A stretch of 64,000 nucleotides of DNA from Marinobacterium alkalitolerans (GTDB lineage Bacteria > Pseudomonadota > Gammaproteobacteria > Pseudomonadales > Balneatricaceae), in the NCBI RefSeq assembly GCF_017776525.1, contig NZ_JACVEW010000003.1:62001-126000 (forward strand), read 5' to 3'. Below are positions 42,275 through 50,981 of the stretch, in pieces. Under the pieces are notes generated by a model. The model searched no databases, was not told the origin of the DNA, and saw nothing but the letters and a program-made list of their open reading frames with translations. A program made the position numbers and the translations under genes. Within the stretch, counting starts at the first letter, position 1; each line of letters starts with the position of its first letter.

Positions 42275-44860
42275 TCATGCTGGGGCGGCGTCATACAGAG
42301 CACCACGCTCCTGCTCGGCTTGGATACGTGCGATCTCTTCAGCCAGTGCGCGTACATCTTGGCCGGGTTGCTGGTAGATGTTGAACGTATTCGACTGAGT
42401 TACGTTGTTGGTAACCGGCTGGCTTTGGCTCATATATTCAGACCGTGACCGGCCCATCGTTGCCTTTGCCATGCGTTCTTCATAATCAGGAGGTGCGTGT
42501 TGTGCAGAGGCTCCTACCTGTACTGTATTGGCTGCAAAACGCTCTTCCGCATCGCGAAGGGCGGCGGCGTCACCAATTGATACAGGGCGCTCTGCACGCA
42601 CCGAAGTGGCTGCCTCTTGTTTCTCCTCGTCATCGTCACCAAAGCTGAACCATCCCTTGACCTTGGCTGCCGCATTGCCAACCCACTCCAGCTTGCCGGC
42701 GATCCAGTCAAAAGCAGCACGGGCGTTCTCTACAATGCCGTCCCACAGACCGCCAAACCAATCGGTAATCCCGCCCCAGTTGCTCACGATCATGCCGAGG
42801 GGCGTCCAAGACAGTATGCCTTTAATCCCTTCCCATGCTGCGCTGACCGCGTTAGAAGCACCTGCAAATATGCTTGAGAAGAAACCAGTTAGTCCGCCCC
42901 ATCCTCCAATAAGCTGGCCCATAGGTGACCAGTTAAACCACTGCTTAAATGAATCAAAGGCAGTACCTATAACCCCCGTCACCCCATCGAACAGGCGACC
43001 AAACCACGCTGTAATGCCACCCCAATGGTTTACGATGACGCCCAGCGGAGTCCAAGACAGCAAGCCCTTGATGCCTGTCCAGGCAGTATCAATCACGCCG
43101 GTTGTTGAGCGCCAAAGATTTGAGAAAAAACCAGTAACACCACCCCAGCCTCCAATAAGCTGCCCCATTGGTGACCAGTTGAACCACTGCTTGAACAGGT
43201 CGAATGCCGAGCTGACCACACCGGTGACCGTGTTCCACAAGCCGCCGAACCATTCAGTGATACCACCCCAGTTGTTGATAATGATGCCAAGCGGGGTCCA
43301 ATTGAACAGGGCCTTGATACCTGTCCAGGCGGTACTGACGACCTTGTTGACTGAGCCTAGTAGGCCAGAAAAGAAACTGGTAATGCTGCCCCAGTTATTA
43401 ATGATCAGACCAAGCGGCGTCCAGCTAAGCAGGGTCTTGATGCCTTCCCACGCCGTGCTGAATACGTTGGTCACATACCCCCATAGCTTGGAGAACCAAG
43501 GCCCCACCACATCCCATTTAGCAATAAGGACGCCTGCAACAAGAGCTATTCCGCCAATGATCAGGCCGATCGGGTTGGCCATCAGCGCCAGCCCTATTGC
43601 TTTAATGCCGCCAATAACAGCCGGGAAGCCACCTGCCAGTGCTACCAGCGCAGCGCCAAAATCCCAGATCGATTTGGCGAACATGCCCACAGAGAAAATG
43701 GCTTTGCCTGCGAACACCGTGCCGATGATGATACCCAAGTTATCAAAGCCCCCGACCAAATCAGCGATCTTTGCGGTCACGCTGCCGATCGTAGCGGCTG
43801 TGCTAGTAAGGCGTGTAACAGTCTGGCCAATCACAGGGAGCGCATCCCTCAGACCTGCGGCCAGCTTTTCGGAGAACTGGACCACCAGATCACGATTACT
43901 TCTCATCCAAGTGGTGAACTTACCCATCATCTCGGTCACCACTGGCATCAAGGCGCTGCCAATGGTGTTCTTAAAACCAGCCATAACGGACTGAACATCA
44001 AGTGCCGCATCCTGAAACGCTTCAGCATCTCGGAATGCTTGGTCGCTCATCACGTTGCCGGTTGCACGGGCGTCTTTTCGCAGCTGTTGAAGCCCGGCGC
44101 TGCCATCCTTGAGCATGTTCACCATGCCGACACCTTCAGAGTCGAACAGGGCAAACGCCAGACGCACACGATCAGACTGGTTTTCTACACCTTTCATGGC
44201 ATCAGCCGTTACAGCCAGCGCCTCATCCGGCGTCATGCTGGCCAAGGCTTCAGCCGACAGCCCCAGCTCATCCAGCGCTTTCACCGCTGGGCCTGACCCT
44301 TTGGCGGCGTCCGACATACGGCGCGTGAATCGCTGCATGGCGGTATCCAGCGTTTTACTGGATACGCCGGAACGCTCGGCGGCATAACGCAGTTCCTGCA
44401 AAGCCCCGATCTGGATGCCGAGCTTGTCGGCTGTTTTGGCGGTTTGGTCACCCAGTTCAGCGGTGCTACTGGCCAGGCCGAAGATCACGGCACCCGTGCC
44501 CGCAACGGCAATACTGGTATTGCGCGCCAGCTTGCCGATCTCTCCGGTCATCTGTCCGAAACGCTGACCCACTTTGTTACCGGCACCCGCCGCACGCTGC
44601 CAGTCCTTCTGGCTGCGCTGTAGGCGCTCAAGCGTCTGGTTCAGCTCTTCGTATTCGCGGTCCAGGTGATCAACCGCCTTGCCCTCCTTCTCCAGCACCT
44701 TGCGCTGCTTGGAGAGCTCACGCTGACGATCGGTGACCTGCTTGATCTCGCTACCCACACCACGAAGGCCAGCCTGCAGAAAACCAATGCGGTTTTTAAC
44801 CGATGACTGCAGGGCAGCCCCGATGGTTATGGTTGCATCAAGTCTTTGCCGTTTAGCCAC
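42275..44860 (-). CDS. T: Phage tail tape measure protein (P2 gpT-like)
   Basis: 861-residue tape measure that sets tail length and is ejected with DNA. The N-terminus has a coiled coil (residues about 35-90, VTDRQRELSKQRKVLEKEG). A TP901-type conserved core lies about 125-320, with hydrophobic segments about 380-445, then six 41-residue repeats (about 461-706). The C-terminus ends in a Gln/Glu-rich helix. The start is GTG 44860, overlapping the end of the E' frame by 8 bases. No transglycosylase domain is seen. Confidence 0.93.
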   Translation of the reverse strand: MAKRQRLDATITIGAALQSSVKNRIGFLQAGLRGVGSEIKQVTDRQRELSKQRKVLEKEGKAVDHLDREYEELNQTLERLQRSQKDWQRAAGAGNKVGQRFGQMTGEIGKLARNTSIAVAGTGAVIFGLASSTAELGDQTAKTADKLGIQIGALQELRYAAERSGVSSKTLDTAMQRFTRRMSDAAKGSGPAVKALDELGLSAEALASMTPDEALAVTADAMKGVENQSDRVRLAFALFDSEGVGMVNMLKDGSAGLQQLRKDARATGNVMSDQAFRDAEAFQDAALDVQSVMAGFKNTIGSALMPVVTEMMGKFTTWMRSNRDLVVQFSEKLAAGLRDALPVIGQTVTRLTSTAATIGSVTAKIADLVGGFDNLGIIIGTVFAGKAIFSVGMFAKSIWDFGAALVALAGGFPAVIGGIKAIGLALMANPIGLIIGGIALVAGVLIAKWDVVGPWFSKLWGYVTNVFSTAWEGIKTLLSWTPLGLIINNWGSITSFFSGLLGSVNKVVSTAWTGIKALFNWTPLGIIINNWGGITEWFGGLWNTVTGVVSSAFDLFKQWFNWSPMGQLIGGWGGVTGFFSNLWRSTTGVIDTAWTGIKGLLSWTPLGVIVNHWGGITAWFGRLFDGVTGVIGTAFDSFKQWFNWSPMGQLIGGWGGLTGFFSSIFAGASNAVSAAWEGIKGILSWTPLGMIVSNWGGITDWFGGLWDGIVENARAAFDWIAGKLEWVGNAAAKVKGWFSFGDDDEEKQEAATSVRAERPVSIGDAAALRDAEERFAANTVQVGASAQHAPPDYEERMAKATMGRSRSEYMSQSQPVTNNVTQSNTFNIYQQPGQDVRALAEEIARIQAEQERGALYDAAPA
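42743..43480 (-). repeat. Six tandem 123-base repeats in the tape measure gene
   Basis: Six units of 41 codons, with the consensus pattern TAWxGIKxLLxWTPLGxIIxNWGGITxWFGxLW. Units 3 and 5 form a second subtype with SPMGQLIGGWGG, so the array may have grown by duplication of a two-unit block. The repeats are very rich in Trp, Gly and hydrophobic residues. Confidence 0.85.
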
Positions 44861-45235
44861 GCTTTGGTAACCCGTCCCACCACCACAGGAACTTGCTGGT
44901 GGTCATGCTGCTGATTTCGGCCAGTGACCAGCCGGTATGAGAGGCCAAGGCGATCACCATGGCCCTGAGGTCGGTGCCTCTTATTCGGTAAAACCCATGA
45001 AGGCGACCTGAAGCTGCTTATAGTCACGCAGCGGCAAACGCTTGATCGCGTCCGGAGCGACTTCGCACAGGTTGGCGATAAGGGCCACTTCTTGCTCGGC
45101 CGCGCCGCCTTTCATGGCGTCGGCGTCCAACTGATCCTGCACGGTCGGCTCACGCATGCGCAGCTTGGTGACCTCCACGCCATCCACGTTCACCGGTTTG
45201 CTCAGTTCAATATCGGTGTAATCCTGGTTCTTCAT
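44853..45235 (-). CDS. E': gpE+E' fusion by -1 ribosomal frameshift
   Basis: Reading gpE to the heptamer G GGT TTT and slipping back one base continues as YRIRGTDLRAMVIALASH, then TGWSLAEISSMTTSKFLWWW, ending at the stop 44853-44855. The extension has the Trp-rich, helical look of P2 E' products and fills the space up to the tape measure start. The total is about 127 residues. Such E/E' pairs act like lambda gpG/gpGT, where the ratio of short to long form guides tail length. The frameshift itself is inferred from the sequence and from P2 precedent. Confidence 0.75.
44981..45235 (-). CDS. E: Phage tail assembly chaperone gpE
   Basis: 84-residue P2 gpE-like protein, a tail assembly chaperone that loads on the tape measure before tube polymerisation. 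LSKPVNVDGVEVTKLRMREP and ANLCEVAPDAIKRLPLRDY are the family blocks. It lies between the tube gene (FII) and the tape measure (T), the fixed place of E/E'. Its 3' end carries the slippery heptamer at 44990-44996 that yields the longer E+E' product. Confidence 0.9.
   Translation of the reverse strand: MKNQDYTDIELSKPVNVDGVEVTKLRMREPTVQDQLDADAMKGGAAEQEVALIANLCEVAPDAIKRLPLRDYKQLQVAFMGFTE
44990..44996 (-). promoter_or_regulatory. Slippery heptamer for -1 frameshift in gene E
   Basis: GGGTTTT in the frame G GGT TTT (form X XXY YYZ) lies 9 bases before the end of the gpE stop codon. Confidence 0.75.
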
Positions 45236-45281
45236 GCTGTGTTTCCTGTGGTGATCGGCCGGCGATTACCGGCCGGTTGAA

Positions 45282-45788
45282 TCAAATGCCGAGAGCCGCG
45301 CGGATTTCGGCCAAGCGATCGACGCCATTGACGATGCGGATCATGTTTTCCACATCGATCTCATGCACGACCTGCCCGCCATGTTCTTCCTTGTAGTAAT
45401 CCAGGCGCATGGTGATCTGCAGGGATGGCTTCTGCCCTGCCGCCCAAGTGCCACGTGCCACACTGGTGACCTTGCCGCGCATCTTGTGCACCACTGGGGT
45501 CACAGTGCCGTCATAGGACTCCAGCGCACCACGGGCGGTCAGGGGAACCTTGTTGCCCTCGGCCATGCCATACAGCGCCAGCACATCGCGGTCATAGGCG
45601 ATCAGGGTGAAGCTGGTTTCCAGCCCTTCCATGCCCATGTCCAGCGCCACTGGCGCATCCATGCCGCCAGCTCGGTAGTCTTCAGTGGTCAGCGTCAGAT
45701 CTGGCGGGTTGTACTCATCGAGCTGGCCGGCATAACCGCGACCGTCGACAAACAGGTTGATGTTCTTCAATACGTCACGAGCGGCCAT
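45282..45788 (-). CDS. FII: Phage tail tube protein FII
   Basis: 168-residue P2 FII-like major tail tube protein: VLKNINLFVDGRGYAGQLDE at the start, PPDLTLTTEDYRAGGMDAP, and DIDVENMIRIVNGVDRLAEIR near the end, all family landmarks. It overlaps the sheath stop by one base. Many copies stack to form the inner tube of the contractile tail. Confidence 0.94.
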   Translation of the reverse strand: MAARDVLKNINLFVDGRGYAGQLDEYNPPDLTLTTEDYRAGGMDAPVALDMGMEGLETSFTLIAYDRDVLALYGMAEGNKVPLTARGALESYDGTVTPVVHKMRGKVTSVARGTWAAGQKPSLQITMRLDYYKEEHGGQVVHEIDVENMIRIVNGVDRLAEIRAALGI

Positions 45789-47005
45789 TAGCTGAATACC
45801 TCCTCGATGTAGTCATTCACCAAGTGTGAACGGAACGTGATGTGCTCAGCCGGGTACGGCGGCGTGAAGTCAAAGTTGAAGTACACCTTGCCCTGGGTGA
45901 TGTTAGCCGGCGTGTTCAGATCCGGATCAGCCCAGCACTCACCGCCCAAGATCGCACCCAGACTTTTCAGGGTACGCAGATAGGCGTTGACGCCTTCCAC
46001 CACGTCTTCGACATAGGTTTTGGTGATGTTGCGGTCAACCGCCCACAGGTGTGCACGCTGCAGCGACTCATTGATAATGTCAGCCGTGCGGCGCACCGAC
46101 AGGAAGGCCCACTTGGGATCACTGGACAGGGTGCGGTTACCCCAGAGTCGATAACCATCCTGACGGATGATGGTGGCCACGTTCTGTTCGTTCAGCAGGT
46201 TGGCGCGGCTGTTCGCGTCACCCAACTTGAAGTCAACCGGACGCCCGGCACCGATGATACCAATGATGTTCTGGTTGGACGGTGACCACCAGAAGCCCTT
46301 GTCGTTGTCAGTCTTGGCCAGCATGCCCGCTACACGGGCAGACGCCGGCTCGGTAACGATGTCGCCATTGGCATCCAGCACTTTGACCCAAGGATCGACC
46401 ACGAACACGCGCGGGCTACCAAAGTCGCCTGAGTAAGCTATAGCATCCGCGTCAACGGTGTTGGGACCATCTGCGATGATCACAGCGCGCAGGCGTTCAG
46501 CGATACCGATGAGCTCAGAGACGACCGGGTTAGCCAGGTATGTGCCGGCGTTGACCGGATCCTCTGGACGCTGATGGGTAAATCCGGGGGCGCACAGAAT
46601 ACGCGGGGCAAAGCCAACAACCGACTCAGCACCCAGCAGGGCCTGGACGCCTTCAAATTCACCAGTGGTGCTATTCACGCCGCCGATGACATTGGCCATG
46701 GTTTCGGTATCGTCAGCGCCTTCATCGACACGCACGACGATAACCACAGCGCCTATCTGGTCCATGATGCCGTCAAGCGCAGCTTTCAGGGTGCCGCCAC
46801 CGGTGCCATCAACGGTTGCATCCAGCTTGGCCGCTTCAGCGCGACTGCCTGCAATCAGGACCGGGGTGTTAAGGGGGAACGCGTCAACGTCAGCGCCAGG
46901 AGCTGTGCCGACAACGCCGATGATGGACGATCGTACTGTACGGATGGGGCGCGGTCCTGCATCAATCTCCGCGACTTCCACGCCATGCAAAAAGGTTTCT
47001 GCCAT
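45788..47005 (-). CDS. FI: Phage tail sheath protein FI
   Basis: 405-residue contractile sheath protein of the P2 FI type. It begins LHGVEVAEIDAGPRPIRTVRS and ends FDFTPPYPAEHITFRSHLVND, the conserved C-terminal sheath-tube contact region. LLNEQNVATIIRQDGYRLWG and FLSVRRTADIINESLQRAHL are typical. It proves a myovirus-type tail. The downstream tube gene follows directly. Confidence 0.95.
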   Translation of the reverse strand: MAETFLHGVEVAEIDAGPRPIRTVRSSIIGVVGTAPGADVDAFPLNTPVLIAGSRAEAAKLDATVDGTGGGTLKAALDGIMDQIGAVVIVVRVDEGADDTETMANVIGGVNSTTGEFEGVQALLGAESVVGFAPRILCAPGFTHQRPEDPVNAGTYLANPVVSELIGIAERLRAVIIADGPNTVDADAIAYSGDFGSPRVFVVDPWVKVLDANGDIVTEPASARVAGMLAKTDNDKGFWWSPSNQNIIGIIGAGRPVDFKLGDANSRANLLNEQNVATIIRQDGYRLWGNRTLSSDPKWAFLSVRRTADIINESLQRAHLWAVDRNITKTYVEDVVEGVNAYLRTLKSLGAILGGECWADPDLNTPANITQGKVYFNFDFTPPYPAEHITFRSHLVNDYIEEVFS

Positions 47006-47098
47006 GCCACTATTCCTCGTCTGGCCAGACGTTCAAAAATCAGGTCAGGGTAATAGTGGCAGTGGGTGGCGGCGGTGGCCTCTGGCGTGATTTCCTGA

Positions 47099-47122
47099 AA
47101 CCAAAACCGCCCCGAAGGGCGG
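47099..47122 (-). terminator. Terminator between tail fibre genes and the sheath gene
   Basis: On the minus strand CCGCCC-TTCG-GGGCGG is a 6-base stem with a stable UUCG loop, followed by TTTTGGTTT. It is 27 bases after the fibre assembly gene and 94 before the sheath gene, dividing the tail cluster into two transcription blocks or lowering read-through. Confidence 0.65.
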
Positions 47123-47148
47123 ATGTGAGTGGCGGTAACTGGGTCCGA

Positions 47149-47757
47149 TCAGGCGCTGAGCGCCTGCAGGCGGGCGGCGTAGGCCGCATTGAACTCCCCA
47201 CGCAGATCCAGCGCGAGCAGAGCGGTCTGATCCGCCTGTGCGATCTGCTCGGCGACATCCCGCTCGGCGCCGAATGCGGCTGCAACGTGGCGGGCCACGG
47301 CGGTGGCGACGGGCTCCAGCTCGGTCAGGGTGACGGTGATCCAACCGTTGCCGGATTTCCATTCCGTGCTGCTGACCAACCCGTTCTTCAGGGAGTTGTA
47401 CGCGGAGTTGGTCATCGCCTGATCGTCACGTTCGGTTTTGATCTCGGTGCCGTCGGGCAGGGTGATACCGCCGGTTTCTACCTGGTAGCGGTAATCGGCC
47501 AGTGCGGAGAGCATATCGGTGCGCAGCATGGTCAGAGGCTTAGCGCTGACTTCCCAGGACTGTACCAAGCGGCCGTCATCGCCGCGCTCAGGTAAGCGCG
47601 TTGCGATGGTATGCGTTAGTTGATTGTGGTTTGGCCGGGATGCAGGATGCACCCGTTCATACATATCGATTCGATGACCACGATTTTGAATGTGGTGTTT
47701 TCTAATCGGGTATTCAATTACATGGCCCGTTTTGTCGGTGGCGGCATACTCTTCCAT
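47149..47757 (-). CDS. Tail fibre assembly / DUF4376-type protein
   Basis: 202-residue protein right after the tail fibre gene, where P2-like phages carry a fibre chaperone (gene G). The C-terminal half (ITLPDGTEIKTERDDQAMTN, then AFGAERDVAEQIAQADQTAL) has the look of the DUF4376 domain common in such proteins. GAGGT lies about 9 bases before the ATG. Exact partner contacts are unknown. Confidence 0.75.
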   Translation of the reverse strand: MEEYAATDKTGHVIEYPIRKHHIQNRGHRIDMYERVHPASRPNHNQLTHTIATRLPERGDDGRLVQSWEVSAKPLTMLRTDMLSALADYRYQVETGGITLPDGTEIKTERDDQAMTNSAYNSLKNGLVSSTEWKSGNGWITVTLTELEPVATAVARHVAAAFGAERDVAEQIAQADQTALLALDLRGEFNAAYAARLQALSA

Positions 47758-47769
47758 AACGATGTTACC

Positions 47770-50280
47770 TCATTCAAAGATGTGTGCTGATCCTGAGTTT
47801 GTACCAGAGCTGTCGCTGTAAAAAGCTCCAACAATGGCTCTGGTTTTATCTCCGCTTATTGAGACCGACTGACCGAAGTTCGCGGATTGCATATTTGCCC
47901 CAGCACCATATATTTTCCCCAGTTCCGACCAAGACCCATTCTGTCCCGAAAAAACGTACGCCATGCCGTTGGTTGAACCATGTTGATCATTCAAGGGAGC
48001 ACCGCAGAGTAAAAGTGACCCATCATTCGATAGTGAAATAGCTCGCGCGAAATTATCATTTGAGGCGACATCGCTTGGTGATACTTTCGCCTCTAAAGAA
48101 TAACCATCACTATCGCGGTAGATGAATGCTGCACCTCCGTTGCTTACAACAGAGCCATCGTAGTCAGAACCTATTGCGCAAACAGCCCCAGACGCATCCA
48201 ATGCTACGTCGATACCAAATCGGGTAGTACCAGGCATATCTGACGTGAGGATCGCAGCGCTGGTATAGCCACTACCGGAATTCGAGAATATATAGGCCGC
48301 GCCGTTATCCAGGTTCTTCGAGGGGGCGCCACCGACCACCGTGCTGCCATCGCCATTGATCGCGACGGCCATGCCTAGATAATCGTTCTGTGCTGCATCT
48401 GGTGCGGTTAGCGATTGCACAAATACCCAGTTTGAGCCATCAAAGGTATAAACCTTTAGAATTCCTGCGTTAGATGCCTCTGTACTATCAACCGCATTAC
48501 CAATAACTATAGTTGCACCATCGCCTGATACAGCAATTGAATACGCCTTTTCAGGTAGGGTCGCAGAGTGAATATAACTGCTTCCGTCGAAACGAAATAC
48601 ATGCACCCCGTTTTCTACGTTGGATTCAGATATTGCGATGACAGTAGCGTCATCGCTAATTGAAACACTATCTCCAAATAATCCATAATATCTCACGGTT
48701 GGAGCGGTCAGTTTTATAACCTGCTGCCAACTACCACCGGTGCTGGTAAATATGTAAGCTGAACCGCCTTTATCTTGTATGTCACTATCATAACGAGCAC
48801 CGACTACAGCGACTGCTCCATCAGCTGATATATCGACGGAAAAGCCGAACTCATCATATGCATTTCCATCTGATGCCAAAAGTGTTGCTACCTCATCGGA
48901 TGGGTAGAATCTGTCTTTTGTAATGAACGATACCGCATTAGACCACCCCGATGCCCCCAGGCTGCTACCGCTATGACGTGCGCGCACGTAATAGGTGGTG
49001 CTGGTGGACAGCGTGCCGGGCGGCACCGCGATGCTTTCCAGATTGCTGACATCCCCCAGCGATTCCCAAACCACAGCAGTGAACGCGGCATCCGTCGCCA
49101 CTTGCCAGTCGGTGCTTGCGTGGGTGTCGGCACCGCTGGGGTAGGTGGCGAACGCGCTGGTGGTCAACGTCGGGGTTTCGCCCACGTCAGTGGCGCCGTT
49201 CGCGGGGTTGAGTACCTCCGGCGCGGCGATAGTCTGTGAACCCACAGCGATGCTGAATGCGCTATTGCCGTTGTTGCGGGTCACGGTCAATGTCAGGTTG
49301 CCCGCGGCCTCACCGGCGTCAATGTCCAGCGTAATGGTATCGCCTGTGATGCTTGCGGTGCCCACGTCTGTCACCACGGTGTAGGTGCTGAAATCGTCAT
49401 AATCGGTGATGGTGTAAGTGTTGCTGCTGCCGGGGTAGACCAGATCGGGACCGGTCAGCGATACCCGGGCCAGGCTGTTTACGCCCACCTCCTCATTGTT
49501 CACGAACTGCAGCTGATCGCCGGCAGCACAGGCCTGATCTAGACGCACCTGAGTGGCATTGAGTGCGCTCCATTGCGATGGCGGGAGACGATCGCCGTTC
49601 TTGTAGACGGCCAGCCCCTGCGTGCGGGTCTCGGCGAGGTTGAACACCTGCTGCCCCTCCACCGCAATACGCTCTTCAGTGATCGAGTGGACATGCACGT
49701 TAAGCGTCTCGGCCGGGTCGAACCACTCGGTGTCGCCCTCTGCGTTGGTGGCCTTGCGGAGCAACTGACCGGTCAGACCGCCTTCCGGCAGGATGTAGGG
49801 GCGGATCTCCTCAATGTCAGCCTTGGTCGCCAGGGTGATGTAGTCGTCGATCACGGCGGTGACGTTGGCGGCGTTGCCGATCACGGTCACCAGATCGAAT
49901 ATCTGCTCCACCACTGTGGCGCCGCCCTCGGCCGGCAGGAAGTCGCTCTGAGTGCCGCTGTTGCTGTAGGCGTACAGCTGCTCTTCCAACGTGTCCGGGT
50001 CGCGGGCAAACACGCCGATCTCGCGGACGAAAAAACCTGTGCTCACGCCCTCGTTGGTGAGGATCGCACGGATCTTGCTGGTACCGTCGCCGATGACCTC
50101 AAACGACTGGATCGACAGGCTCTGTTTTTCATCCACCAGCGCCGTCAGGCTTTCTGGCTCGGCCGGCTCATATCCGGAGCCGAGCGCGACGCGGGTGAAC
50201 TGCAGTTGCTGGCCGATCTGCGCCTTGGCCTGCAGCTGCCGGCCGGCGTTGGTCAGTATCAGGCCGGGAAAATTCGCCAT
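47770..50280 (-). CDS. H: Tail fibre protein with seven FG-GAP-like repeats
   Basis: 836-residue fibre. Residues 1-170 match the P2-type fibre base (MANFPGLILTNAGRQLQAKA). Residues about 195-290 are linker. About 285-345 is an Ig-like beta domain, and about 355-455 has fibronectin-III features (GWSNAVSFITKD at its end). From about residue 470 to the end there are seven repeats of about 50 residues of the type FGxSVxIsxDGxxxxxGA...GxAYIF, as in integrin-like FG-GAP propellers. The tip should bind the host surface. The propeller-coding DNA (47770-48900) is visibly AT-richer than the fibre base, suggesting exchange of the receptor-binding module. Confidence 0.88.
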   Translation of the reverse strand: MANFPGLILTNAGRQLQAKAQIGQQLQFTRVALGSGYEPAEPESLTALVDEKQSLSIQSFEVIGDGTSKIRAILTNEGVSTGFFVREIGVFARDPDTLEEQLYAYSNSGTQSDFLPAEGGATVVEQIFDLVTVIGNAANVTAVIDDYITLATKADIEEIRPYILPEGGLTGQLLRKATNAEGDTEWFDPAETLNVHVHSITEERIAVEGQQVFNLAETRTQGLAVYKNGDRLPPSQWSALNATQVRLDQACAAGDQLQFVNNEEVGVNSLARVSLTGPDLVYPGSSNTYTITDYDDFSTYTVVTDVGTASITGDTITLDIDAGEAAGNLTLTVTRNNGNSAFSIAVGSQTIAAPEVLNPANGATDVGETPTLTTSAFATYPSGADTHASTDWQVATDAAFTAVVWESLGDVSNLESIAVPPGTLSTSTTYYVRARHSGSSLGASGWSNAVSFITKDRFYPSDEVATLLASDGNAYDEFGFSVDISADGAVAVVGARYDSDIQDKGGSAYIFTSTGGSWQQVIKLTAPTVRYYGLFGDSVSISDDATVIAISESNVENGVHVFRFDGSSYIHSATLPEKAYSIAVSGDGATIVIGNAVDSTEASNAGILKVYTFDGSNWVFVQSLTAPDAAQNDYLGMAVAINGDGSTVVGGAPSKNLDNGAAYIFSNSGSGYTSAAILTSDMPGTTRFGIDVALDASGAVCAIGSDYDGSVVSNGGAAFIYRDSDGYSLEAKVSPSDVASNDNFARAISLSNDGSLLLCGAPLNDQHGSTNGMAYVFSGQNGSWSELGKIYGAGANMQSANFGQSVSISGDKTRAIVGAFYSDSSGTNSGSAHIFE

Positions 50281-50282
50281 GG

Positions 50283-50981
50283 TTATGCCCTCGGGTTAAT
50301 CGTGGTTGTGGTTGCGATGTGGTACGCGCTGCCACTGAGCAGCACGGCGTCAGGCAGCGTGATAGACACGCCAGCCGGGTCGAGTGTCATGGTTTTGCCG
50401 GTGTGGGTGATGCCGGCGAACGTCAGCGCCGCGGGCTCTGGTGTTGGATCCAGCGTGTGGTTTACGCCCATCAGGGTGCCGGTGTGGGTATAGCCGCCCA
50501 GCGTGAATGACAGGGTAGCGCTGCGCTTGACCTGCACCGCGACCAGCCAGCTGCGGACTGGCTTGGCAGCGTCCACCAGCTCGATCAGTCGGTCGTAATC
50601 TTCAGCGCTGGCGAGCAGGCCGGTGGTGACAATCTTGAATTCATGCGCGTCCAGGTCATACGCCTGCCAGGGCTCGACCACGTCGCCACCGCCCAGAATC
50701 AGCTCCACCACCTCCTTGACGGCAGCGGGTGTGCCCTTGCGGCGGTGCAGGTATAGCGAGGCGGCGATGATGTCGCGCTTCTGCTGGGTGGTCCACTGGC
50801 TGTCCCAGCGGTCCACGCTGTAGGCCCAGGCCAACCAGGGCAGGACATGCTCGGGGCAGGTCTGCGGGTTCCAGAGATCCCGTACCGGCACTTCCACCTC
50901 GCCGATCCGTGCCATGCTGAATTCGATGGCGCGCTCAGTGTCGGTGCTATTGGGCGGCAGCAGGCTCACAACGTCACTCAT
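50283..50981 (-). CDS. I: Phage tail protein I
   Basis: 232-residue P2 gpI-like baseplate protein. MSDVVSLLPPNSTDTERAIE and PVRDLWNPQTCPEHVLPWLA are the family hallmarks, followed by WDSQWTTQQKRDIIAASLYL. The C-terminal 60 residues (a Thr-rich, repeated GYTHTGTLMG / GITHTGKTMT segment) extend beyond typical gpI and may attach the fibre. It overlaps J by 8 bases and ends 3 bases before the fibre gene. Confidence 0.9.
   Translation of the reverse strand: MSDVVSLLPPNSTDTERAIEFSMARIGEVEVPVRDLWNPQTCPEHVLPWLAWAYSVDRWDSQWTTQQKRDIIAASLYLHRRKGTPAAVKEVVELILGGGDVVEPWQAYDLDAHEFKIVTTGLLASAEDYDRLIELVDAAKPVRSWLVAVQVKRSATLSFTLGGYTHTGTLMGVNHTLDPTPEPAALTFAGITHTGKTMTLDPAGVSITLPDAVLLSGSAYHIATTTTINPRA

Noticed and set aside
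42528-43994. 488-codon plus-strand ORF
   Set aside because: Antisense of the tape measure repeats; its Pro/Ser-rich repeats simply mirror the Trp/Gly repeats of the real gene.
44827-45027. 66-codon ORF in another frame over the E/T junction
   Set aside because: It is a different frame from the E' extension; the -1 frame reached from the slippery heptamer is the one that ends at the tape measure start.
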